This document shows positions 47,877 to 59,411 of a DNA stretch of 64,000 nt, one piece after another; the stretch's first letter is position 1; the number at the start of each line of letters is the position of its first letter. Made by a program: the position numbers and the translations under genes. The stretch lies in contig JANUWF010001636.1 in NCBI GenBank assembly GCA_026120185.1, positions 868,001-932,000 of the forward strand. The letters run 5' to 3'. This DNA comes from Voacanga thouarsii (lineage: Eukaryota; Streptophyta; Magnoliopsida; Gentianales; Apocynaceae). The notes beneath the pieces were generated by a model that was not told where the DNA came from, did no database searches, and saw only the letters and a list, made by a program, of their open reading frames with translations.

Positions 47877-48061
47877 TGATACCCCAATCCCACATGGGAT
47901 TGAAATGAAAAGTGTGTATGGTATATAAGGATGGACCTAAGTACCCATTATCAACTTGGGATATCCATTTTGGCCCAACGAGGACGGCAGTCAAGTAGTT
48001 GACCGTGGGTACTGCCAGACCCATAGTTGCGCTCCCGAATTCGCGGGCACGGGGCATGACA
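47877..48061 (+). mobile_element. Solo LTR of the TRIM family (185 bp)
   Basis: It reads TGATACCCCAATCCC to GGGCATGACA and equals the reverse complement of the TRIM LTR at 42703-42887 in length and most of its sequence. It stands alone, without internal sequence or second LTR. The flanks CAGTG and CATGT do not form a duplication. It sits where the right LTR of Copia-3 should start. Confidence 0.85.
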
Positions 48062-48713
48062 CATGTCCTTAGGGCTTTAGATATATAGTCCATTCGAAAA
48101 GTCACAAGGATATCTCCCATAGTAGTATATAAACTATCTTATATAAATTTGTCTTAACTAACTAATCATATATACTTAACAAACGAATATATTAATCTTG
48201 CAAAAGAACCTTATCTATAGTACATCAAAGTACATACTTTCAACTTTGTCAAACCATCAACCTATACTCAAGTTGTAAGGCATAAGTCCATGTTGTAGCT
48301 GTAGAAGTTTGGGTTTATCTTATTTTAGCACATTTAGAAACCACTACTACAAGTCTTATTCTACGTATTCAAAAGATGCTAATGCCATGAAGTGAGAGGA
48401 TTACTTATTTGCTAAAAGTAAGCTATTCCTCACCTGGAATTTACAGTATAATAACCTTGTCATAATGAGATTCTCATTCTCATTAACCAGTCAAGAACAA
48501 TTAGTTTATATATTAAGTAACTTACGATTCGTACCTTATTATTAAAGATTTTCATTTACATAGATCATTTACTTAACATAATGGGCATTTTCCAACAAAT
48601 ATTATGCATTACAAAATAAGGTAAAGAACACAAATGATATAGAGAATAAAATTTTTATTTATTAACTCGAATTTACATTAGTTATATAGTCATTGAGGAT
48701 ATACATTCCAACA
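48062..48713 (-). repeat. Copia-3 5' LTR (remaining part)
   Basis: Homologous to 43558-44193. It starts exactly at the edge of the TRIM solo LTR and ends CATTCCAACA. About 300 bp present at the left LTR are missing here. Confidence 0.75.
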
Positions 48714-49054
48714 TGGGGATCTTGCTAGGGTCTTGGTTCCGTAGTTGTCCTTAGGCTCTAGTTAGACTTCTAATTGATTGCCCAATTCTTTCTATCCCAC
48801 TGATTCCTAGTTCCTTGCTGAATTGGAGGTTTTTAGGTATTAAATTAGAAGGCTAAATCTATTAGATTGAAGATTCTAGGTATTTTTGTTGTCCTAGGAT
48901 TGTAGACTTTAGGTTGGGTATTGGTTTGATCTTCAAGTTTCAACAAACAATTCCAATTTTGGAGATCCATATTGGCCTTGAATTTTTCCTTTATTTGAAG
49001 TCACGAAAATCAATTGAAAAAGACTCCCCAAGAATTCGTATCACCTAGCCTAGG
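48714..49054. other. Intergenic DNA
   Basis: T-rich, no gene, and no repeat structure that I could define. Confidence 0.45.
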
Positions 49055-49240
49055 GTGAACTCTGCAACACTAGCATCACTTCTTGTCTTAGGCGAACTCT
49101 GTAGTAATAGCATTAACAAATTGGCTTTGTATTAGATTTGTCTTGGTGAGGGTGAACTCTACAATACTGACATCACCAAATTGGCTTTGTGCCAGGCCTC
49201 TAATCCCATCGTAGAGCAAACTCTACAGCATGGATGTCAC
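49055..49240. repeat. Short spacer-repeat array, about 55-65-bp units
   Basis: Units built on GTGAACTCTACAATACT and CACCAAATTGGCTTTGT recur near 49070, 49103, 49158 and 49221, with growing divergence. The same phrase separates the TRIM-LTR pieces in the array at 39948-40860, but here the LTR pieces are absent. Confidence 0.65.
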
Positions 49241-49995
49241 AACCTACGCTACATGATTGCAATTAGAATAAGCAACATATTGCTCTCATATTAATATATT
49301 ATATTTTTTGAAAGAATTCAACCCTAAAAGTTAACCCAAAGGATGGAAGAGTTTTAAGTTTAAAAATATCTTACATTAAAACCTCATACTTTCGATGCAG
49401 GATACAAAGTTTCAAACCTTATAAGCTTGCAAACCAAGATCAGGACATTCACCCTCTGCCTATGCACCAACCATTGACATTTCACGAAATGAACAGATGG
49501 ATGGCAACAAACGAAGGTGGCAACGAACAAGACGGGTGCCCTTAGGCTTCACCCATTTGGCAATTTGGAGAGAAATTATTTAGGGTTTTATTTTTTAAGT
49601 GAAGTTACCATTGTACCCTTAACTATTTGGCTTAATTTTGATTTAACCGTTGACATTTGGCTATTATGGCTTTTGATTATGATGCATTAGACCTTTATAG
49701 ACTGAAGCCCTTTTTTGATATTTCCAGGGGCTCTTTTGCATATTGCAGATCCTTTTTTTTGAGATTTTTGCCATTTACTGGGATCATTTTTAGGTTAATA
49801 GTTTAGAACTATTTAGCCAATTTCTCTTTTAAAAAAAGAAAAAATATATATTGGTTGGAGCCTTTACACTTGCTCAAAATCTATTGGTTGGAGCTTCCAA
49901 TCCCAATAGCCGGCAATGGAAACTCGAATTCTCTAAGCGGTCTTTAACTCGTAAACCCCTAAACCCCAACCTCTCTGCTCCCGCTGAAACCCCAA
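49241..49995. other. Intergenic DNA and promoter side of the 49996 gene
   Basis: A flank repeat shared with 39770-39900 lies at 49324-49450. The last 150 bases contain two copies of ATTGGTTGGAGC (about 49851 and 49882), each including an inverted CCAAT, and a telo-box-like AAACCCCTAAACCCC at 49953-49967, 29 bp before the start codon. Telo-boxes and CCAAT elements are common near plant housekeeping genes. Confidence 0.5.
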
Positions 49996-52643
49996 ATGGA
50001 CTGGCAGTCTACTTGTTCTTTGCTCGGTAATCAGGCACCGTGGATTGCAATTTCTCCGGTTCAAGCTCATGTAGTAAGTTATTTCAATTTATCATTGTAA
50101 AAATTTCAGCTTTACTTAGATACAAATGATTAATGTCTTTGTATTTCCTGTTTGCCTTTATGTAAAGTGACACTATTTTTCTGTAAACAAACATCAATTT
50201 TAGGCTTCTCCCTTATGTGCAACACTGAAGAATCCGTGTAGAAGCCATGCTGGAGTGGCAAGAAAACATCTTTGGATTCACGATGAGCTGAAATGTATGC
50301 TTTCTTTTTTGCAATGATGTGCAAGATGGTTTTCCTGTCCTTTAGTTCTTCAACTGTTTTTGTTCCAATGGAATGTGTGCTTATCTATAACATATTCTTT
50401 TGTGATTTTCATTTTTTCAAATTTTGGACATGGAATTTATTTATTTATTTTTTTTGGGGTTCAGTAAAACGAACATTGAGGAGCAGAGTGATTGTGTCTG
50501 CTAATGACTCTAGCCAATTGGGAAACTACAATTTTTCAAGAAGGGATGTCATATTAGTACGCGTAAATGCATTTGATGAATCAGAACCATTTCGAGGTAA
50601 AGCGGGTTCTGTTTCATTCCTGGGGCTTACTCACCAATCAGTTGAAGAAAGGAAACTGGTGTCAGCACCTTTTGCGGATAATGCGGGGTCATTTAGCTGG
50701 GTTTTAGCTCCTGTTGCTTTGATTTCATCCTTAGTGCTTCCAAGGTTCTTCATTGGTGATGCTATTGATGAGTTGTTCAAAAATGAGGTTTTATCAGGTA
50801 TTACTCTTTGAAAATCTCATTTTTGATGCGTATATTTTTTAATTATTGTTCTTTAGCTTGGAAATATTCATAAAGATAGGATGGATCAAGATTTTCTTTT
50901 TCCTAGCATTTATAATGTCTTAAATTGTTGCCAGCTGCAAATTAATAAATCCTAAATCTGTAGGAAACTGTACAACGTGTTCTCTGTATGATGAGTTTCT
51001 CACTGGATTGTTGTGGCATATTATTTCCTACTTCATTATGCACATATATCATCATAAAAATTATGAAGAATTTGCTTTATGCAAAAACCTCATCCAAACT
51101 TCTTGGAATTTTTGTTCAATGACCTTATTAACTTCATTGTTTTCTTCAGTCCAAAATTACCTTTAGGTGAAGAGGGGAAGAATGCATAATTGGGAAGCAG
51201 AAATGTTTTAACTAATGCAATAGATATCTAGGTTAGAAATTTCTCTCATGGCGCATACACAAAAGTTTAATCAATTTGGTAGATTTAATCTAGGTTTCAA
51301 ATTTCTCCCATGGAAAATTCTTGTATATTCGTTGATACATTAAAATACATGGTGCTTGCAACTATATCAAGTATCTGTGCCAAGCAGTTTACTTACTCAA
51401 CCTGGAAGGCGCACATGGTTAGGTTAAATTTATTGAATTCCTACGTGTACAACTGCGTCTTTTAAAGTTAATTAGCAGATGTGCTTTAGGGAAAATTGAT
51501 GATGAACCTCTCAAGTTCTGAGCATATATTAGTGGTGTTAATATTACGAAAATGGATTTGCTAAAGTAGGGTAGTCAGGCAGAAATGAATTAATACAATA
51601 AAAGCAAAATTTCGTGTTTGTTTTTTCCTCAATGTTCATGTTTGTGGAAAGAAGATTCTATTAATAATCTGTCCAACTTGTATGGGAAAATACACTATGG
51701 TCTTGGTTATATTCAGGTTTTTATGGTGCAAGACAGTACCCATGGTTAGATATTTGATGTTGTCCAAAATTTTGGGATTGATGAAAGGTTACTGTTGAGG
51801 CATTTTTGTTGAATTTTTCTAACTTTTGACTTCTTTCTTATATATCCTGTTGTATTAGCAGGAAGATGCCCTTGGGAGACAAATCACATCTTCATCTTCA
51901 CCTTCCTTTTTTTTTTTTTTTTTTTTTGAGCTTTATTTGAATATTATCTTACTCCTATTGTATAGAGAGTTTTTTATTAAGTCCCAATTTGAATTATTTT
52001 GCAGAAATTGTTTCTCTGTTTTTTTCTGAAGTCATGTTTTACATTGGACTTGCTACATTTTTGCGCGTAACTGACCATGTTCAAAAGCCCTATCTGCAAT
52101 TTAGTGCAAAGAGGTGGAGCCTCATAACAGGACTCAGAGGATACTTAACTTCTGCATTCTTCACAATGGGCTTTAAGGTCGTTGCCCCTCTTTTTGTGGT
52201 CTATGCCACCTGGCCCGTTCTAGGTTTATCTGCCTTGGTTTCAGTGGCTCCTTTTTTAGTTGGCTGTTTGGTTCAATATGCATTTGAGAAACGTCTTGAA
52301 AGTCGCGGATCGTCCTCTTGGCCCCTTGTGCCAATTCTTTTCGAGGTATATAAAGATTTTAGTTAGTGATTCAAGTTCTTTTACCTGAAACAGGGTATTG
52401 AGACCCTCCAAATATTCATTGCAGGTTTACAGGATATATCAGTTGACTAGAGCTGCCAGTTTTATCCAGAGATTAATGTACGCCATGAAGGGCATGCCTG
52501 TAACCCAACAACTCTTAGAAAGAAATTCTGCATCGGTCGCTATGATCGTGACTTTCCAAATCCTAGGTGTGTTTTGCCTGTGGTCGTTGTTAACATTTCT
52601 CTTGAGACTCTTTCCTTCCAGACCAGTTGCAGAGAATTATTGA
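49996..52643 (+). CDS. Putative chloroplast multi-pass membrane protein, function unknown
   Basis: Five exons, 49996-50073, 50204-50294, 50465-50797, 52005-52345 and 52425-52643, join in frame to give about 353 residues. All introns begin GT and end AG, and the phases close. The first 60-70 residues are low in acidic residues and rich in Ser, Arg and Lys, as in a plastid transit peptide. The remainder contains about five hydrophobic stretches: around FSWVLAPVALISSLVLPRF, VMFYIGLATFL, VVAPLFVVYATWPVLGL with a following hydrophobic run, and a C-terminal IVTFQILGVFCLWSLLTFL. A conserved-looking centre, KRWSLITGLRGYLTSAFFTM, lies between them. I know similar predicted plant proteins but no assigned function. 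Fluorescent-tag or homology data are not available here. Start choice rests on the in-frame ATG after a telo-box leader. Confidence 0.8.
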
Positions 52644-53827
52644 AGGAAGCTAAAGTTGTTGTACAAAACTTTTTGTCCAGCATCAGATCATGTTCCATTA
52701 CCACAACAGCCACCGGGAATATACTACGTAGAAGTGAATGATACTAGCAGTTGTTAGGTTTCCCTTAAACACCTTGAATTTAGTTAGCTTTATCAAGCAA
52801 ATCTAGCAAAAATGTTGTAGAATTAAGGAGAAAATTTTTGTCTGCAATAATGTAGGGGGTCTGGGAACGCGTTTCTTTTTCCTGTGTATTTCATAGAGCT
52901 GTAATCTTGTAGCATTCCTTCTTAAATAGTGCATACGCTTTCCCCTCACCAGTAGCACCTGGCTAGTATCTGAATCACCAAATTCTGCAGTTATCTTTTC
53001 TACCGCTTCATTTTCACCATAATTAGCAAGCTGCTTTTATGGGATGTTAAAGCCTACATTGGTGAACTTTTTGAGCAGAAGAAAAAGATATCACCTACCC
53101 CTTCTTAATCGATGGAAGTATTATAGGCCATCAAAGAATTATCAAGAACACTTATAGGGCTCTCTAGTTCATGTAAAATGACATTTAAATTTAAATGGAG
53201 AGAATAGTATTTGAAATTCGAGACACTAAAGAATGCGGTATTCTAATGAATACAATGTACATAATTAATATGTCAAAATTTATGATTGAGAAACATTTCA
53301 CAGATCAAGATTTTCTTGAATTATGGATGGCAGCACCTGATGCTCATTGGGAGCGTCTCAAATTGGACAGCCCACAACCTCTCCAGTATGGGCCGGCTCT
53401 TCTACAATCCGCGGTGAATTTGGTACTTCGTAACAATTTTTGTTAAATGTGTGTACAAAATTTGCTCGACATATTACTTAAAAAGAAATAAAAAGATTTT
53501 AGAGCCTAAATAATTGTTAAGGGTGTGTTTGGATTGTATTTTCATTCAAATTCAAAATTCACTTTTAATTTAAAATAATTTTATTTTTAAAAAATTATTA
53601 TATAATTATAGTATATTATATTATTCGGTTGACGTTGATTAATTTTATAAATTTCATAATTTTTTATTATATTTAAATAAACTCGTCTGAATTCAATTTT
53701 TATCTACTTATAGTTTCAAAACATTAGAGTTGAATTCTTGAAATGTAAACGTATATTTGAACTATAAATTAATTGAAACGGTTTATATTTTGAAGTGAAT
53801 AGAATAAATAAGTAGTAATCACTTCTT
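52644..53827. other. 3' flank of the 49996 gene and spacer
   Basis: The 3' UTR probably covers the first 250-300 bases. A plus-strand frame at 53195-53446 has a coding-like C-terminal half (FTDQDFLELWMAAPDAHWER) but no identity and no splice context; it may be a gene or transposon fragment. The part from 53530 is AT-rich. Confidence 0.45.
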
Positions 53828-53854
53828 TATTATGAATTATTGGAATCTTTATTA

Positions 53855-53987
53855 ATTAGTGGAGGCTCCACTAATTATGGATTTATGTGAATTATTAGAA
53901 GATTTTTATGGATGTCCACCATTTAGTGGAGACACCACTAATTAAGATTAGTGGAAGATGATGTATGCCATGATGTAATCCACTAAT
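53855..53987. promoter_or_regulatory. Six alternating ATTAGTGG/CCACTAAT motifs in the LTR
   Basis: Positions: ATTAGTGG 53855-53862, CCACTAAT 53868-53875, TTTAGTGG 53922-53929, CCACTAAT 53935-53942, ATTAGTGG 53947-53954, CCACTAAT 53980-53987. The last ends 8 bp before the TATA box. All except the third, which reads TTTAATGG, are kept in the 3' LTR. They could be binding sites or stems of RNA hairpins; the function is inferred. Confidence 0.7.
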
Positions 53988-53995
53988 TAGAGCTC

Positions 53996-54003
53996 TATAA
54001 ATA
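53996..54003 (+). promoter_or_regulatory. Copia-4 LTR TATA box
   Basis: TATAAATA, present in both LTRs, about 160 bp before the LTR end. Confidence 0.7.
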
Positions 54004-54165
54004 GAGCTATTCTCTAAGCTTGTAACACACCATTATTTTGTGAAAGAAAGATTAGAGAAAATTGTGAGAGAAAAGAAAGAGAGAAATTCTTGTGCAAAAT
54101 AGTTAGAGTTTTATTAGTGTGTAGTGTGAAGATTTTATTCTAACACTACCCTAATTTTATAACAC

Positions 54166-54179
54166 GTTATCAGCACGAG
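54166..54179 (+). other. Copia-4 primer-binding-site region
   Basis: GTTATCAGCACGAG one base after the 5' LTR. It resembles the start seen in other plant copia elements rather than the usual TGGTATCAGAGC, so the priming tRNA is not certain. Confidence 0.55.
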
Positions 54180-54263
54180 TCTCTACCGGTACAAAAGCCG
54201 GAAGACTAAGCACGAGTTTCGCCGTTACCAAAGCCGGAAGACAGTACGCATTTATTGATCTCT

Positions 54264-57200
54264 ATGGCTAACATCGCGAAACTCGAATTTGTAGCCCTTG
54301 ATATTTCGGAAAAAATTATATGTCATGGGTTCTCAATGCGTAAATGCATCTAAATGTCGAAGGCCTTAGTGAAACTATTCAAGCAAATAATAGTGCATCT
54401 CGCACAACACAAGGCTAAAGCTTTGATTTTTATTCGTCGTCATCTCGATGAAAATTTGAAAATGGAATATCTTACCGAAAAAGATCCATATGGCCTATGG
54501 GTAAATTTAAAAGAAAGATTTGACCACCCGAAGATGGTCGTACTACCTACTTGCACGGTATGAATGGTTGCACTCGAGGTTGCAAGATTTTAAAACCGTG
54601 AATGAATATAGCTCCGCAATGTATAAAATTACATCTCAATTAAAATTATGCGGAGAAAAAGTGATCGATGAAGATATGTTGGAGAAGACATTCTCCACCT
54701 TTCATGCCTCGAATATTGTCCTACGACAACAATATCGAGAAAATGGGTATACAAAATTTACAGATTTAATTACTGCCCTCCTCATTGCGAGAGAAAAATA
54801 ATGAGTTATTATTGAGAAATCATGAAACCGGACCAATCGGCTCTACAGAGCACTCCCAGAAGTGAATGCTGTTGGCTCCAGCAGAAGCCATCGTTATAGT
54901 CGTGGTCGTGGCCGTGGCCGTGACCGTGACCGTGGTCGTGGTTATGGTCGTAGACACGCTCGATATTTCCCTTATCACAATTATAATCAAACTGTGAGAA
55001 ATACTGGCCACCTGAAGTGGAACAGAAAAGATCAAAAGGGAAAAGAAAAAGAAATTGAAGAAAAGCATGAGGATATATGTTATAGATGTGGCATGAAAGG
55101 TCATTGATCACGAAACTGTCGTACGGCTAAGCATTTAGTTGAATTGTATCAAGCTTCATTGAAAAATAAAAATGTGGAAGCAAATTTTTCTCAACATCCA
55201 ATAAATAATGCTGAGGATGACGATAGTGATCCTGAAGATCTTAATATCAATATTACCCATATGGATGTATCGGATTTTTTGAACACCCGAGACGGTAGGA
55301 TAGACCATTTAATTGGTGATGGCGAGTGTCCAAAAGAACTAAAGCCTCACCACGATATTTTTGTATTTTCATTTTCATTCTATTCTAATAATATTTACGT
55401 TTACATATATATATTTGTGTTCGGATGGTCTGTTATTAATGATGATGTATGCATTATTGATAGTGGAACTACACACACCATACTAAAAAATGAGAAATAT
55501 TTTTCTGATCTCAAAATGGGAGAAATAAATATTTATACGATAAACGGTAGTGCAAATGTAATTGAGGGCTCCGGAAGAGCTAGTATATTGTTGCCTAAAA
55601 GAACAACAATTATTATTGATAAGGCACTATTTTCCTCAAAATCCAGAAGAAATTTATTGAGTTTTAAAGATATCCGCAGAAATGGGTATCATATTGAAAC
55701 AAATGAGGAAAATGGGATTGAGCATCTTTTTATTACTCAAATGCATTTGGGTAAGAAATCGGTATTAGAAAAACTGCCGTCTTTTTCTACTGGTCTATAT
55801 TTTGTAAAAATACGTACAATTGAAATTCATCATCTAGTAAACCAGAAGTTTACTGATCCTATTACTTTTAGCATTTGGCATGACCGGTTGGGTCATTCGG
55901 GATCTACCATGATGACAAGAATCATTGAGAATACACATGGTCATCCTTTAAAAAATAAAAGGATATTAACATCAGAAAAATTCGCATGTACTTGCATGTT
56001 CCCTAGGAAAATTAATTGTTAAACCATCACCGATAAAAGTAGGAGCTGAAAGTCCTACATTTCTCGAACAGATTCACGGAGATATTTGTGGACCTATTGA
56101 TCCACCATGTGGACCGTTCAAATATTTTATGGTCTTAATTGATGCATCATCCCGATGGTCACATGTATGTTTATTATCTACTCGCAACTCTGGCGTTTGC
56201 GAGATTACTTGCTCAAATAATTAAATTACGAGCACAATTTCCGGACCATCACATTAAAAATATCCGTTTGGATAATGTCTGGTGAATTTTCATCATATGC
56301 TTTTGATGCATATTGCATGTCAATTGGGATTAATGTTGAACATCATGTAGCTCATGTTCACACATAGAATGGTCTTGTTGAATATTTGATTAAACGATTA
56401 CAATTAATTGCTAGACCATTATTAATGAAAACAAATCTCCCAACATCTGCACTGGGGACATGCTATTCTACATGCTTGCAACACTTGTACGTATAAGACC
56501 AGACTAGTTATCATAAATTCTCTCCTTTGCAATTGGCTTTTGGGTCGAACCAAATATTGCTCATTTAAGAATTTTTGGGTGTCTTGTATATATTCCAATT
56601 GCACCAAACCAACGTACAAAGATGAGTCCTCAAAGAAGAAATGGGATATACGTTGGATATGATTCTCCCTCTATTATCGGGTATGTTGAACCCCCGACGG
56701 AGATGTATTCACGAGCAAGATTTGCCGATTGTCATTTTGATGAATCATTATTCCCTAAATTAGGGGAGAACCAAAACAAGTATAAAAATGATCTTGCTTG
56801 GACAACATCATTAAATTATCTTGATCCGCGCACAAGCGCATGTGAACTTGAAGTTCAAAAGATAATTCATTTGCAAAGCATTGCAAATCAAATGCCGGAC
56901 GCTTTTGTTGACTCCGGAAGAGTTACAAAATCGCATATTCCAGCTATAAATGCTCCTATTCGAATTGAAGTTCCAGCAGAACAAAATATTATACCTATAG
57001 GCTGTTGAGTCAAAAACACGCTGAAGCGTGGCCGACCTCTTGGTTCTAAAGATAAAAATCCTCGAAAGAAAAGATGATTAAATGATCCGGAAGATCATAT
57101 TGAAGAAAAGAATGATAAAGACCAAGAGAGAACCGATGACAAAGAACCGAAGTTAATGAAAGTAACACCGAAATTTCTATCAATTATACCACTTCAGGTA

Positions 57201-58860
57201 GAAGTTGGAATTGGATAGAAGCTGTTATTGATAATATATTTGCATACAATATATCTCTTGATGTTACACAGGATAATGATGATCCTGAACCAATATCGAT
57301 TGATGAATGTCGGCATAGAAAAGATTGGCTGCAATGGAAAGATGCGATTCAATCGGAGTTAAATGCACCGGCAAAACGTGAAGTCTTCGGACTGCAGTCC
57401 GAACACCGGAAGGTATAAAACCTGTTGGCTACAAATGGATATTTGTGCGAAAGCGCAATGAAAAGAGTGAAATCGTTCGATATAAAGCGCGATTAGTAGC
57501 CCAAGGTTTTTCACAAAGACCAGGTATTGATTATGATGAAACTTATTCTCCGTTGTTGATGCTATTACACTCCGATATCTTATCGGTTTGGCGATACATG
57601 AAAAGATAGATATGCGCCTATTAGATGTTGTCACTTGCTTACTTGTATGGAAATTTAGAAAATGATGTTTACATGAAAATCCCGAAGGATTTCATATGCA
57701 CGAAGCATATAAACATTATCCTCGTGAAAATTACTCCATCAAGTTGCGAAATCATTATATGGCCTGAACCAATCTGGGCTGGGCGCATGTGGTTCACACG
57801 TCTTAGTGAATATTTATTGAAAGCGGGATTTAAAAATGACCAGGTATGTCCATGCATTTTTATTAAGAAATCTGGTTCTAAATTTGTGATATTAGCTATA
57901 TATGTTGATGATATTAATCTTATTGGAACTCCTGAAGAGCTCCAAGAAACAATTGATTATTTAAAAAGAGAATTCGAAATCAAGGATTTTGGTAAAACCA
58001 AATTTTGCCTTGGTTTACAAATTGAACATTTGGAGAGTGGAACATTTATTCATCAATCAACATATACAGACAAAAGTGCTAAAAAGATTTTACATGGACA
58101 AAGCACATCCATTGAGTATTCCAATGATCGTGCGATCATTAAATGTGGATAAAAATCCTTTCCGACCTCAAGAAAATGATAAAGAACTCCTTGGTCCTGA
58201 AGTACCATATCTCAGTGCAATTGGTGCATTGATGTATCTTGCTAATAATACACGACCTGATATTGCTTTTCTTTGTCAATTTATTAGCAAGATTTAGTTC
58301 TTCACCAACACGACGACATTGGAATGGAATTAAACAAGTCCTTCGACATCTCCAAGGTACAATTGATCTCGGATTATTTTATTCAAATAAAACCGGTCCA
58401 ACATTGATAGGTTATGCGAGATCTTTGGTTATTTATCCGATCCACATAAAGCACGTTCTCAAACGGGCTATCTATTTACATGTGGAAATACTTGCTATAT
58501 CATGGCGTTCTACGAAACAATCTATAGCGACTACTTCTTCAAATCATCTTTGAAATTATAGCCATTCATGAAGCAAGTCGAGAATGTGTATGGCTAAGAT
58601 CCATGATTCATTATATCCGAGAAAGTTGTGGATTATCATCAATCAAAGATATTCCAACTCCTCTTTATGAAGACAATGCAGCTTGCATAGCTCAATTACG
58701 AGGAGGATATATTAAAGGAGATCGGACAAAACATATTTCACCAAAATTCTTCTTTACTCATGAACTCCAGAAGAAAGGTGAAATTGATGTGCTACAAATT
58801 CGGTCATGTGATAACCTCGCGAGATATTTTCACGAAGACTTTACCGATTGCAACATTTGA
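54264..58860 (+). pseudogene. Copia-4 gag-pol, extensively broken
   Basis: Gag begins at the ATG at 54264. Its parts continue in different frames at 54354-54563 and 54520-54801. An Arg/Gly/Asp-rich stretch precedes the zinc knuckle CYRCGMKGH, and a TGA stop at 55105 follows. Protease (IIDSGTTHTIL) and integrase (HDRLGH) lie in 55144-56022. The integrase core from 56022 to 56620 has no open frame. Further open stretches carry the integrase C-terminus (56622-57008), reverse transcriptase (57625-58152, with YVDD near 57903), its continuation (57989-58297), RNase H (58239-58553) and the end (58603-58860, LYEDNAA). At least eight frame breaks or stops are seen. The order is copia. Confidence 0.93.
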
Positions 58861-59045
58861 AAAGTTGAGATATAAAATCGGTATGCGTCGGTTTAAAGAT
58901 TTAAAGGAATCATCTCATCAGGGGGAGTAATAAATGGACATATAGAATAGTGTACTCTTTTTCCTTCACTAGATTTTTTTCCCACTGGGTTTTTATCTAG
59001 TAAGGTTTTAACGAGGCATATTCTTTATGTAATGGATGGACATCC

Positions 59046-59054
59046 AAGGGGGAG
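59046..59054 (+). other. Copia-4 polypurine tract
   Basis: AAGGGGGAG directly before the 3' LTR. A second AGGGGGAG lies at about 58919-58926. Confidence 0.82.
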
Positions 59055-59406
59055 TATTATGAATTATTGGAATCTTTATTAATTAGTGGAGGCTCCACTA
59101 ATTATGGATTTATGTGAATTATTAGAAGATTTTTATGGATGTCCACCATTTAATGGAGACACCACTAATTAAGATTAGTGGAAGTTGATGTATGCCATGA
59201 TGTAATCCACTAATTAGAGCTCTATAAATAGAGCTATTCTCTAAGCTTGTAACACACCATTATTTTGTGAAAGAAAGATTAGTGAAAGAAAGATTAGAGA
59301 AAATTGTGAGAGAAAAGAAAGAGAGAAATTCTTGTGCAAAATAGTTAGAGTTTTATTAGTGTGTAGTGTGAAGATTTTATTCTAACACTACCCTAATTTT
59401 ATAACA
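59055..59406 (+). repeat. Copia-4 3' LTR (352 bp)
   Basis: Identical to the 5' LTR except for two substitutions and a 15-bp tandem duplication of AGTGAAAGAAAGATT near 59278-59296. Confidence 0.94.
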
Positions 59407-59411
59407 TTCTT

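Larger units (their letters stand above)
43238..48713 (-). mobile_element. Copia-3: old, decayed copia retrotransposon
   Basis: A long direct repeat, 43558-44193 and 48062-48713, ends in ATTCTAATA and ATTCCAACA (minus-strand start TGTTGGAATG on the right). Between the repeats lie minus-strand integrase and reverse transcriptase remains. The left LTR probably extends leftward to about 43253 (TGTCATTGG); the matching part of the right LTR is missing and a TRIM solo LTR stands exactly at that point. The repeat arms are clearly diverged, perhaps 15-20 percent by eye, and the coding region is in tatters. Confidence 0.8.
53828..54164 (+). repeat. Copia-4 5' LTR (337 bp)
   Basis: Contains a TATA box (TATAAATA at 53996-54003). 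Upstream of it, six copies of ATTAGTGG or its reverse complement lie in alternating orientation. Confidence 0.94.
53828..59406 (+). mobile_element. Copia-4: young copia retrotransposon with TA...CA ends
   Basis: LTRs of 337 bp (53828-54164) and 352 bp (59055-59406) are flanked by a perfect 5-bp duplication TTCTT (53823-53827 and 59407-59411). The LTR starts TATTATGAATTATTGG and ends TTTTATAACA, so the usual TG start is missing. A polypurine tract (59046-59054) abuts the 3' LTR, and a primer-site-like GTTATCAGCACGAG follows the 5' LTR. The LTRs differ by two substitutions and one 15-bp tandem duplication, so the insertion is recent (about 0.6 percent; roughly 0.2 million years at 1.3e-8 per site per year). 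The coding region nevertheless has many breaks. Confidence 0.95.
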
